A stretch of DNA of 28,597 bases from Sperchopsis tessellata (lineage: Eukaryota; Arthropoda; Insecta; Coleoptera; Hydrophilidae): contig JAWQRN010000541.1 of assembly GCA_033557685.1 (NCBI GenBank), positions 1-28,597 on the forward strand, written 5' to 3'. Below, piece by piece: positions 20,322 to 28,597 of this stretch. A model generated the notes under the pieces. It searched no databases, had not been told where the DNA came from, and was given only the letters and a program-made list of their open reading frames with translations. The position numbers were made by a program, and so were the translations under genes. Every line of letters starts with the position of its first letter. Positions within the stretch are counted from its first letter, which is position 1.

Positions 20322-20522
20322 AAAAATTGTAAATCTATACAAAAATGTCGTATATGCCACTCTTCTCATCACACATTACTTCATTTAAAACCGTCTCAAT
20401 CAGATGAGGCAACCACTTCGAACGCTACTGAAGCATTATCATGTCATGTATCGAGCAATACCACTGTACTACTGGGAACTACTGTCGTAAAAGTTGCAGA
20501 CAATCATGGTAACCTTCATCTT

Positions 20523-20783
20523 ATGAGGGCAATTATCGACCCAGGCTCAAACAAATCCATCATAACACAGAGGTTCGTAGAAAAACTTGAGTTACCCCTA
20601 CGTCGCAACCCTGCTACTATTGCAGGTCTTGGACAATCTTCTGTATCAGACAGTAAATATAGAGCAATGTGTCACATCAGCTCAGTATATTCTAAAGCTC
20701 CACCTATATTAGCTGATACCATAGTAGTACCGCATATCACCTCGAATCTACCGGAAAGAACAGTGCCATCAGCAATAATTTAG
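20523..20783 (+). pseudogene. BEL/Pao aspartic protease fragment
   Basis: Resembles the retropepsin-like domain (DUF1758 type) that follows gag in BEL/Pao: MRAIIDPGSNKSIITQRF, then ELPLRRNPATIAGLG. The catalytic motif is Asp-Pro-Gly-Ser where many retropepsins have Asp-Ser/Thr-Gly; I do not know whether this is ancestral in the lineage. After a stop at 20781-20783 the domain end continues in a shifted frame (IDFVLGGDLYPQIL, about 20828-20870). The RT that should follow is missing. Confidence 0.75.
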
Positions 20784-20940
20784 AAATTTTTCAGCTGACT
20801 CTAATTTTGGTGAATCGGCACCCATCGATTTTGTGTTAGGAGGAGACCTGTACCCTCAAATCTTGCATCAACTCCCAATTGCACCTATAATAGGTCATCA
20901 AAACTATTCACAGCAAAAATATACCGACTGATACATTTTA

Positions 20941-21505
20941 ATTACAGTAAAACATGTAAATCTACGAATAGGTAGCTACTTTGTTAAAGTTGCATTGCAT
21001 TGCCTACTTATTAAATCTGATCTTTCTCTAACATACAATAACGACAATAACTTCTTCCTCAGTTTCAAAAAATCAAAGAACAGTTAAAAAGTATTTAAAC
21101 GAAGAATTTAATTTTTAAGATTGTCCCGATTGATATCGTCAAAACTATTCATTTTAAACTAGTTGTCAGAACAAAGGCAGAAATTTAACTATAATGTGAA
21201 GCAAATGAAAGTCATATGCAAAGAGTAACAGTGACCAAATTGAGTAGAGCATCACAATGTCTCTCGTTGTCACCTTTTCATTGTTCTACACATGGCAATG
21301 CAATGCAATACTATAGGTGGTAATTCATGTGCCATTCTGCACACCAATATTAATGTTTACATAGCTAATGCTCTACCAATGAGTATTATGATTTAAATGA
21401 AATATCGACGGCTAGTTGTAGAGCTGGCTAAAATAGAATTACTACCTAATAAAATAAGGAAATAGGTACCTTTTTAACAAGTAAATAACAAACATTTCTA
21501 CAAAC
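20941..21505. other. Remainder of RINT1 intron 1, nothing recognised
   Basis: AT-rich sequence between the BEL/Pao remnant and RINT1 exon 1. I see no RT, integrase or LTR motifs and no host exon. The reading frames are short. Confidence 0.5.
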
Positions 21506-21646
21506 CTCGTCCACTAGAAATGTTTTTCTAGCATGATACTTCTTGTGTAGCTCTCGACACTTATCCAAGTCCAGTAAGTCTTTCCCATATTTCTCATTTA
21601 AACGTTTTATTACATCTCTTTTCATATCTGCCCTTGTCCTCTTCAT
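21506..21646 (-). CDS. RINT1: RINT1, exon 1 with start codon
   Basis: The first coding exon begins at ATG (21644-21646) in the context AAAAACATGA and encodes 47 residues, MKRTRADMKRDVIKRLNEKY... to LVDE, ending at donor GACGAG|GTTTGT. It is basic and helical. Splicing to 18155 is in phase 0, giving VDE-LDLK. The assignment rests on phase, strand and position, since the RINT1 N-terminus is poorly conserved. The donor GTTTGT is weaker than the others. The 3.35-kb first intron contains the BEL/Pao remnant. The start is 676 bp from the divergent GMC start. Confidence 0.68.
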
Positions 21647-22322
21647 GTTTTTATTGAAATAAGTATGTTTATTATAAAAATGTATAGGTGATGTGGCACA
21701 TAACCTGCTCAGAAAGAAAAGTAGTTAGAAATTTAATAAATATTAATATACTTACTGACAATGAGAATATATATATTTACCTGCAATAATAAGTAGACAG
21801 AAAATATTTCCAAATTTTAATTAATCAAGAAAGTTAAATGTCAGTATGACATTTTTAACCTCAATTTTTGACGTTTAATTTAATGAAGGTATACTTAACC
21901 ACGGAAGAAATTTATCTTATTACCAATACAATAAACAAACTAATTCCTAATTTAAAATAGAATAAATCGAATTTAAATGTTAAATAAAAAACAATTATAG
22001 ATAATTAACTATAAAAATGTAATATAACCAAGTTTAAGTTTAAGTTATTTTATTATATTTATTCTAAAATGAGAATATAATGTAATTTTCTTAAAGGAAA
22101 TATATAATGCCTTTGTAGTTTAGAACTTGATGGTTGCAAGCTTGTATAATGTTGAAAACGTGTGGACCTACATTCAATTATAATTTTAAATTTTAAAACA
22201 TGATCACTGTTACGTTACTATTTTCATTTGCAGCATGAATTTTACTAACGTTATAAGACTGTTAGATAGAAGAAAAATACTTAGATGCCACATAATTTTC
22301 GATTAAACAAGTATAAGCAACA
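21647..22322. promoter_or_regulatory. Divergent intergenic region between RINT1 and GMC oxidoreductase starts
   Basis: This 676-bp AT-rich stretch separates the two start codons, which point away from each other, so it should hold both 5' UTRs and both promoters or one bidirectional promoter. I see no TATA/initiator pair with convincing spacing on either strand and no transposon sequence. Additional non-coding 5' exons cannot be excluded. Confidence 0.45.
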
Positions 22323-22479
22323 ATGATCGCTTTCAAATATTTTATATGTTCTATATTATATTACTTAGGTTTTATGGTGTTCGGATGGTACATAAATTTT
22401 GTAGAATGGAGCGACATACTCTCATGTTTTATATTTAAGTATGTAAGGCCTGTTGAATCATCTTATGACTATATTGTAG
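22323..22479 (+). CDS. GMC oxidoreductase (glucose dehydrogenase-like), exon 1
   Basis: ATG at 22323 starts a 52-codon exon (MIAFKYFICSILYYLGFMVF to SSYDYIV) ending with one base of a split Val codon at donor GTAG|GTACGTAAG. Residues 2-20 form a hydrophobic segment (signal peptide or N-terminal anchor), common in insect GMC enzymes. The final Tyr-Asp-Tyr-Ile-Val is the first beta strand of the FAD-binding Rossmann fold, continued in exon 2. Insect GMC members include glucose dehydrogenase and many enzymes of unknown substrate. The exact substrate cannot be inferred from this portion. Confidence 0.82.
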
Positions 22480-22642
22480 GTACGTAAGATATTCATAATT
22501 ATATCAACGCAATTATCACCCATGTACTAATATGTTTATGTGAAGAGATGTATAAATTATTTTTATGAGAACAGTTTGGATGCTTCAAGGATGTGTGATT
22601 ATAAATTTTTTTCGCAGATAAATTAAATTTATACATATTCTA

Positions 22643-22845
22643 GACAATTTCTTTTAAATGTAAAGGTTTCGAATCATTAACTATTTTGTTGCATTAAATT
22701 CATAATTTAGAACTTGTAACTATTTATGATCTCGTCGTAGCACTCATCATAATTTAGTATGTATAGCATATACGTTTCAGGAATCAGAGCTTTTGGACAA
22801 TTTCTTTTAATTGCAAGGCCTATTGGTTTTAAATCAATAACTTGT
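22643..22845. repeat. Diverged short direct repeat in GMC intron 1
   Basis: GACAATTTCTTTTAA occurs at 22643-22657 and 22796-22810. The 30-40 bases that follow each copy are related but diverged. It may be two old copies of a small repeat. Confidence 0.4.
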
Positions 22846-22973
22846 TACATTTCTGTTTGTAAATTTACCAAATATTTTTCTAATTTATGTTGAGTACTTC
22901 CTCATTTGATACATCACAAAGTATCTCGACACATATCAAAGTCTACGTAAAATTAAATCTCTTATAATTTCAG

Positions 22974-23176
22974 TTGGTGCTGGATCAGCAGGAAGTGTAG
23001 TAGCTCTTCGTCTGGCAGAAAATGGAAATAACTCTGTGCTTGTCCTTGAGGCTGGTCCCCAAGGAGGGTATTTTATGGATATTCCAGCGATTGCTCCAAT
23101 GATGCAACTGTCTACAGTTGACTGGCAATACAAAACTGTTCCTCAAAAACATGCTTGCAAAGGTCTAAAGAACAAT
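22974..23176 (+). CDS. GMC oxidoreductase, exon 2 (FAD-binding)
   Basis: From acceptor AATTTCAG to donor AAT|GTAAGT. It encodes VGAGSAGSVVALRLAENGNN and SVLVLEAGPQGG, the dinucleotide-binding Gly-x-Gly-x-x-Gly motif and the acidic end of the second strand that binds the FAD ribose. DIPAIAPMMQLSTVDWQYKT and VPQKHACKGLKNN follow, matching the family spacing up to the substrate-side loop. Open throughout, it joins exon 1 through a split Val and exon 3 in phase 0. Confidence 0.93.
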
Positions 23177-23268
23177 GTAAGTAGTTCAGTCAAAATTATG
23201 TAGGTAACTTTTGTGAGTCCGAATCTTTCATTCAAGTTTAATAAAAGGTTCCATTTTTAAATTTTTAG

Positions 23269-23455
23269 ACTAGTTTTTGGCCTATGGGTAGAATTTTAGG
23301 AGGTACTAGTCAGATAAACACATTAATTTATACAAGAGGCCATCCCAACGACTACTCAGAATGGTATAAAGGTTACGAAGACTTTGATTATGATAGAGAT
23401 ATATTACATTACTTCAAAAAGTCAGAAGATTATGATGGAAATTACAAAATAGATG
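23269..23455 (+). CDS. GMC oxidoreductase, exon 3 (GMC signature 1)
   Basis: Acceptor TTTTTAG, donor GATG|GTAAGA. The peptide begins TSFWPMGRILGGTSQINTLI and continues YTRGHPNDYSEW, which fits the GMC signature 1 pattern (Gly-Arg-x-x-Gly-Gly-Thr-Ser-x-x-Asn...Tyr-x-Arg-Gly-x-x-x-Asp-Tyr). It then gives WYKGYEDFDYDRDILHYFKK and a DGNYKIDG tail. The following intron is 4.86 kb and full of transposons. It exits with one base of a split Asp codon. Confidence 0.92.
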
Positions 23456-24811
23456 GTAAGAACATTATTTACATATTTATAAGAATACAAATTTTGAAGC
23501 TATAACCAGGTATCTTCTTCTTCATAGTTCTTCTCCCTGATGGAGGTTAGATATCATCATTGTGATCTTAATTTTGGATGCTGCGGTTCTAAATAGGGAT
23601 CTGGTGTTACATTCAAACCATTCTCTGAGGTTCTTCATCCAAGAGTGCCACCTTCTGCCTACGCTTCGTTTTTCCTGTATTTTGCCTTGATTGATCACTT
23701 GCAGTAGTTCATATTTTTCTCCCCTCATAAAGTGCCCGAAATATTCTAGCTTCTTTCTCTTAATTGTTAAAAGGAGTTCTTTGCCTTTCTTCATTCTATG
23801 AAGCACTTCTACATTGGATACTTTATCAACTCACAAGATAATATTTTTTTTGTTGTATTTTGTGTGAGTATCCACGTTTTCATGCCAAATAATATTACGG
23901 GAAAATCTTATATTTAAGTTAAATTCTCTGTTGGTAAGTAAAGACTTCATGTTGATAAAGCAGCTCCTTGCAATTTCAATTATATGCTTGATATCTTGGG
24001 AGTGGTAGAATTGGTCGTTAAATCAACATCCCAGATACTCTCCCTTGCAACTCAGTCAATGTGTTTCGACCCTATCTTTAGCAATGTGGGTGCTACTGGG
24101 GTTTTACAAAATGATCATGTATTTCGTCTTATTTATGATAATATTTAACCCATGTTCTTTGCTGCTCTCATTGACTCCACTTAGTTATGTTTGTAGATCT
24201 TGTATATTGTCTGCAATTAATACAGTGTCGTCTGCGTATCACATGTTGTTCAGTAATTGTCTATTGATCGTAATTCCTTTGTCACTATTGTGCAATACAT
24301 TCTCAAAGATTGATTCTGAATACAGGTTAAAGAGAATCGGTGACAGTATACAATCCTATCGGACTCGACGATGAATTTCAGTTTTTGGAGTATTTCTACC
24401 TTCTACTTTTACGACAGCCTTTTGGTTCTAATATAGATTTCCAATAATTTTTATGTCTGTCGAATCAAGTCTCTTTGACACCAAGATTTTCATCATTTTA
24501 TCATGTTGAACCTTGTCAAAGGCTTTTTTGTAGTCCACAAAACACAGATGTAGGTTCACATTCATATCATGATATCTCTCGCCAAGTAGTTGTATACAGC
24601 ATAATGGTTCTCGTGTGCCAAAACAGTTTTTGAGTCCAAATTGGTTCTGTTTTATATTATCATCACACTTTCTATATTGAAAATATTTTCAACACGTAGC
24701 TCATTAGACTGATGGTTCTTTAGTTATTACATTTTCTTGCATTTTTTGTTTTAGGAGTTGTAATAAAGGTCGATTCTAGCCAGGCTTCTGGTATTTGCCC
24801 TGTGTCATATA

Positions 24812-26069
24812 TTGGGAGTACAAATTAGTTCAGTCCGTTTTTTTGTTGTTAAAAATGCTACTTCAAAACAAAATGATAGAACAGATTAATCAAAGTATTG
24901 TCTATCACTAATTACGACTTTTTCCCACCTCTCAGGCAATTTTAGAATTCCATCTTGAAAAAATGTCTCATCTCTCATCCAAGTTTCGAGCCAGTTTTCG
25001 ATTTCTGCAAAAGAAGTGAACTGGTGACCTGTCAAATCGTACTGGATCCGTCGGAACAAGCAGTAATCAGAAGGAGCAATGTCCGGAATATATGGCAAGT
25101 GCGGTAAAATATCCCACTTGAGCGTTTCCAAATATTTTTTTATGACTTTTGCGACATGAGGCTGAGCATTGTCATGCAGAAGAATAACTTTGTCATGTCT
25201 ATGCTCGTATTTTGGCTGTTTTTCTCGTAATGCACGGCTCAAACGAATCAATAGTAGCCTATTCCGATCGCCCGTAATGGATTTAACAAGTTGTAGCAGC
25301 TCATAATACACAACACCCTTTTGGTCCCACCAGATACACATACCAGCTTTGGTGTTGATGTTGAGGTCGATGGCAACGATTGACCGGGCGTAGCTTAGTA
25401 CTTTTTCTTCTTGGTGTTATCGTAGAATATCCATATCTCATCTCCAGTCACTATCCGATGTATAAAAGCCCTTTCTCTTTTGCCTTTTAATCAGGTGCTC
25501 GCAAGAAAAAAATTGTCTTTCAACGTCTCTTGGTTTCAGTTCATGAGGAACTCAATTACCTCGCTTTTGAATTTTTCAATCGTACGGAGACTGCTTGTTG
25601 AGTCACTCCCAATGTATCTGCAAGCTCCACTTGCGTTTAAGTTGGATCTTCATCGAGTAATGCCTCCAATTCTTTATCTTCGAATTTGTTTGGCTGCCCA
25701 GAGCGAGGCTTGTCTTCAACGTTGAAATCACCATTCTTGAAACATCGAAACTATTCCCTACATGATTTATCAGTCGGAGCATTGTCACCATAAACTTCCA
25801 CAAGCATTCAATGTGTTTCAGCTGTACTTTTCTTCCAATTAAAGCAGAAAACTAAAACCTCCCGCAAATGCTGCCTAGTTGACACAAACTTCAACAAATT
25901 CAACACAGTAAAAAACAAGGTTTTTTATGAAACTCAAAATGATATAAACTGAATTTGATTTATAGATGTCTAACCTTTCTGAAACCACCGAAATCAGCTG
26001 TCACTATGAAACATTCATAACAGCCAGAGGTATCTTTTGAAAACGGAACGATCTAATTTGTACTCCCAA
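24812..26069 (-). mobile_element. Mariner element with matching TIRs and TA duplication
   Basis: The ends are inverted repeats: TTGGGAGTACAAATTAG at 24812-24828 and its exact complement ending at 26069, with similarity continuing for roughly ten further bases. TA lies at 24810-24811 and 26070-26071, the Tc1/mariner target duplication. The length is 1,258 bp, normal for a mariner. A transposase gene runs on the minus strand but carries frameshifts. It sits inside the RT-coding part of a LINE. Confidence 0.93.
24886..25860 (-). pseudogene. Mariner transposase, frameshifted
   Basis: The N-terminal paired-like DNA-binding region is spread over frames at 25480-25860 (NAPTDKSCREWFRCFKNGDF; ELADTLGVTQQAVSVRLK). 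The first catalytic Asp is in HRIVTGDEIWIFYDN (25400-25460). A shift near 25370-25400 precedes the intact C-terminal frame 24886-25341. That frame has CIWWDQKGVVYYELL, the second Asp in LLHDNAQPH, and the third in IAPSDYCLF, 34 residues apart (DD34D, the mariner spacing). It ends RYFD-like with a stop near 24886. All three catalytic residues survive, but the frame breaks make it non-functional. Confidence 0.85.
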
Positions 26070-26639
26070 TATTTTATTAAATACATTCAATATCATATCT
26101 ATTCCCTTGTCGTCCACAGTTTTATCGCACTTATAACTTCTGATTTGAGAACACTTGGTCCGCTATCATCTTGCGGTTGGATATACTGGATTGGCCTTTG
26201 ATGTTCAAATAGCTCATTTATATATTATTACCATCTCTTTAGTTTACCTTCAAGCACTGTAATTATATTGTCACTTTTATCCAGTAGTAGTGAACTTTGC
26301 TGTTGTCGTCTGTATATGCCCCCGGTTTGTTTTATCTTTTTATGCATATTAAATATGCCGAACTTTTTGCTATATTCCTCAATTTCAGCACATTTTTTAA
26401 CATTTTGTTCTTGGCTTCTCTAATTTTTTTGAAGTTTTTTCTTCTTTATATTTGGTATTTTCTCTATTTTTAAATTGTTGTCTTTCTTCCATGTTGTTTA
26501 CAATTTCTTGGGTAGTACATTTCTTTTTTTTTATTATCACTTTGAGTTGTTTGTAAGTGGTTTTCGACGTTTTGTTCTATTTTTTAAAACCGTTTTTCAT
26601 GCTTTTCTTATAAGAGTCTTATATTAGATGAAGAACGTT

Positions 26640-27340
26640 GTTTCTTCTTCTGGACACAACCCGGTATCAGTCAGTGTCAGAACTTGGTCAATGAAGCTTT
26701 CACAGATTGCCTTGGCCTACATAATAATAGTACTAGTTAGTGGTGGGGGTGCCTCACTCATCAGGCCTCACCAATCTCCAAGCAAATGAGTAGCGAGTCC
26801 TGAGTATGACATTGGTATAATGTTACATAGACCTTTATAAAGAATCACATCACGGTTGACAAACTTATAGCACGCAATGAGTTTAAAATTAAAATCTAGT
26901 TACCAAAATATTACAAAATTTGCTAAAAAAGTGCAAGTGAGAAATGGTAACTTTTTAGCAACAACTTGTTATGTGAATATTGGAGCTAGACCCAAAATGG
27001 GTTTACAATGATAGATATGTCACGTAGGTAATGCAATTTTTGTATCGCATACAACACCTTTTGAAACTATAATTTTTGATTTTCAGGCACGTGAACTCAA
27101 AAAGGTTTGCCATGTATTATATAGCTTCACTCTTTTAATATTAAAATGGGGATTACTTCAGTCGATGTTGACTTGCAATTACAAAAAAGAAAAAATACCT
27201 TACATCTGCAAAACTTTTAAAGCATTCTCCAAAATTGAATGGATCTACAAAAAACTGTTACTTTGTGAAAAGTTTGTCTGGTCAGTTTTTTAAGCTAAAA
27301 TAAGGCACAAGTTTTAAACACAAAATTATTTATTCAATGA
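26640..27340. other. Intron sequence, nothing recognised
   Basis: The 26640-26830 part is GC-richer (GTGGTGGGGGTGCCTCACTC) and may be an unrecognised repeat. The rest is AT-rich. No coding blocks or tRNA-like boxes were identified. The left terminal repeat of the second mariner should lie here but could not be recognised. Confidence 0.4.
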
Positions 27341-27389
27341 ATGATATAATTGCCATTTTGTTACAGTATCTTCTGCCATCTTATATCCA

Positions 27390-28130
27390 GATTCATAGTT
27401 CTCCTCTCAAAGAGTTTCCAGCATTTTTACTGGTGAAAAACTCTTCTAGGTGAATTTTCACCATCCAACAAATTTTGAAGAGACCGAAATAAGTAGAAAT
27501 TTGCAGGCTCAAGGTTGGGTGAATATGGAGGGTGCGGCAAAACTTCCCAGTCAAACTCGAGTAACTTTTGCCATACCTGCAAAGAAGTGTGCGGTCTGGT
27601 ATTATCGTAATGGAGTACAATGCCTTTATGATTAGCTAATATTGAACGCTTCTGGTAGATCATTTCGTTTAATTTTTCCAGCTGGTCACAGTACACATCT
27701 GAATTGAGCACCAAATTCGGATGAAGTCTTGCTTTAGGGACTATATATATTTATTCGCCATGCTTCCTGCATAATCGTTTGCGCTCCCCATTGTTATAAA
27801 CGATCCACTTTTCATCCCATATCACCATTCTCTTCAAATAAATGGATCATTTTCTTCACGTTTCTGCAACAAATTGCTTATGAAAATCCTTGGATCCTCA
27901 TTTAATAGATATTGAACCCAAACATTGAACCTGTTGACATAGCCAAGATCATGCAAATGGTTTTCAACATTCAGTTTGGATATTCGGAAAATATCTGCGA
28001 TCTTCCTGATCATGTAATGGGGGTTGGTATCGACTAACTCCTTCACTTTGTCATTGTTAATCTCAGTTCACTGACCAAAGCGAGGTGCGCCTTGTACTGA
28101 AAAATTTCCCCGTAAAGAATAAAAGTCATT
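27390..28130 (-). mobile_element. Second, older mariner copy
   Basis: Mariner transposase coding blocks run on the minus strand from about 28130 to 27390 in the correct order. They belong to a different mariner lineage from the copy at 24812-26069, judging by the sequence around the second Asp. No matching terminal repeats or TA pair could be identified, and the N-terminal HTH half is incomplete, so the boundaries are those of the recognisable coding blocks. Confidence 0.75.
27427..28046 (-). pseudogene. Mariner transposase remnant with the third catalytic Asp replaced
   Basis: Block 27834-28046 carries the second HTH and linker: KELVDTNPHYMIRKIADIFR, LNVENHLHDLGYVNR, LLQKREENDPF. After a break comes WDEKWIVYNNGERKR (first Asp, about 27795-27830), then block 27427-27714 with SDVYCDQLEKLNEMIYQKRS, HYDNTRPH (second Asp) and PPYSPNLEPANFYLF. 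In the last, the residue 34 positions after the second Asp is Asn, where active mariners have Asp, and the preceding Ser is Ala. The usual C-terminal extension after LLDGENSP is shifted out of frame. Confidence 0.8.
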
Positions 28131-28315
28131 TAAGGCTTTCCTGATAAATATCTATGTATTTAACAAAAAATTTACAATTTTTATTATAAAAAATTATAAT
28201 AAATACTTATAATATTATTTGTGATTTGTGATCTGATGTGCTTAAAATTGCTCTCCAAATATTTTTATATGTAGTATAAATAATCCTTTACTAAATAAAT
28301 TATCTTTTATTTCAG

Positions 28316-28450
28316 ATAAATATCATTCCAGTTTTGGACCCTATAGAATTGAAGACCTTAGGTTTCCTACAAATTTACAAAATATAGTGTTAAAAACTGT
28401 TCAGAATCTTGGATATGCTGTTCGAGATTTAAATAGTGAATTTAATACAG
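28316..28450 (+). CDS. GMC oxidoreductase, exon 4; gene continues past the window
   Basis: From acceptor TTTATTTCAG to donor ACAG|GTAACT. It reads DKYHSSFGPYRIEDLRFPTN, then LQNIVLKTVQNLGYAVRDLN and SEFNT. In the family this stretch (His-x-x-x-Gly-Pro-x-x-Ile ... a helix ... Gly-Tyr-x-x-x-Asp-x-Asn) lies between signature 1 and the FAD-binding core. It completes the split Asp from exon 3 and leaves with one base of a codon, so later exons, including the catalytic His region, lie beyond 28597. Confidence 0.86.
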
Positions 28451-28597
28451 GTAACTATTTTTAATTGGCCATAAGAGAATTTTTCCTTCACCAGTAAACG
28501 GCATATAGAAGATCAGTCATTCTCCAAAATTGTTTGGGGTTTTATAGAATTAGAATTTAAGTTTGTCAGTAATATCACCTCTCGTGCAGCATAAAAT

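Larger units (their letters stand above)
19090..20940 (+). mobile_element. BEL/Pao LTR retrotransposon remnant (gag-protease)
   Basis: Plus-strand fragments of a BEL/Pao polyprotein lie in order: gag N-terminal helices, the conserved LPKIDLPCFSGD segment with a Trp-x-x-Phe motif, a Cys/His-rich knuckle, and a retropepsin-like domain. RT, RNase H and integrase are absent, and no flanking LTRs were recognised. Frameshifts and stops at 19741, near 19890 and near 20322 show it is inactive. It lies in RINT1 intron 1, opposite in strand. Confidence 0.82.
23508..26640 (-). mobile_element. LINE, minus strand, split by a mariner insertion
   Basis: Read on the minus strand, the element has an EN-RT linker with basic helices (26640-26330), ELFEHQRPIQYIQPQDDSGP (about 26150-26210), then after the mariner (24812-26069) GQIPEAWLES near 24780-24800, LCFVDYKKAFDKVQHDKMMK (24490-24550), DCILSPILFNLYSESIFENV (24295-24360), YADDTVLIADN (24207-24239) and the C-terminal RRKKLEYFGHFMRGEKYELL-type domain (LEYFGHFMRGEKYELL at 23710-23760), ending near 23508 in GAAGAAGAAGAT. 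This is a widespread arthropod LINE type. It keeps all RT landmarks but has several stops. No endonuclease was seen at its 5' side, so it is probably 5'-truncated. Confidence 0.8.

Noticed and set aside
20941..21505. A hidden RT/integrase portion of the BEL/Pao element after the protease
   Set aside because: No catalytic-loop or zinc-binding motifs could be found in any frame; the element appears truncated before RT.
23522..23806. Minus-strand 94-codon frame as a possible host gene
   Set aside because: LEYFGHFMRGEKYELL and the following basic GRRWHSW segment are the C-terminus of a common arthropod LINE.
1..28597. CRISPR arrays, tRNA or rRNA genes, bacterial-type operons
   Set aside because: No regularly spaced repeats, no tRNA A/B boxes with a foldable cloverleaf and no rRNA sequence noticed; introns and transposon content mark this as animal nuclear DNA.

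Overview
The window looks like nuclear DNA from an insect, probably a beetle or another insect with a large, transposon-rich genome. It is AT-rich and has small exons flanked by GT/AG splice sites. It carries fragments of four host genes, among them a Yellow/MRJP protein and an insect-type GMC oxidoreductase. Mariner, BEL/Pao and many non-LTR (LINE) retrotransposon remains fill the spaces between exons. The order is judged only from family content and is not certain.

Layout. 1-4041: an (AT)n tract, unrecognised sequence, a decayed minus-strand LINE, then the 3'-terminal exon of an unidentified plus-strand gene (3936-4041). 4108-8537: three exons of a minus-strand Yellow/MRJP gene that converges on that exon across a 66-bp gap holding poly(A) signals for both strands. 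Its largest intron holds a decayed plus-strand LINE with endonuclease, RT and RNase H remains. 8570-14692: an accumulation of LINE fragments in both orientations, with a TATA-containing segment that may be a solo LTR. 14780-21646: five minus-strand exons giving the N-terminal 315 residues of RINT1 (RAD50 interactor 1/Tip20 family). Its introns hold a LINE 3' end, a duplicated TIR element with a short coding remnant, and a BEL/Pao gag-protease remnant. 22323-28450: four plus-strand exons of a GMC (glucose dehydrogenase-like) oxidoreductase, divergently arranged with RINT1. Its third intron (4.86 kb) holds a LINE split by a mariner with clear TIRs and TA target duplication, plus a second, older mariner.

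The host genes show no obvious functional link. Yellow proteins are secreted, RINT1 acts in ER-Golgi tethering, and the GMC enzyme is a flavoprotein. The clearest structural points are the compact convergent gene ends, the divergent RINT1/GMC pair, the nested transposons with readable insertion order, and the tandem TIR element. I found no convincing new system. Exon boundaries were read by eye from splice sites and reading phase. Boundaries of decayed transposons are approximate.
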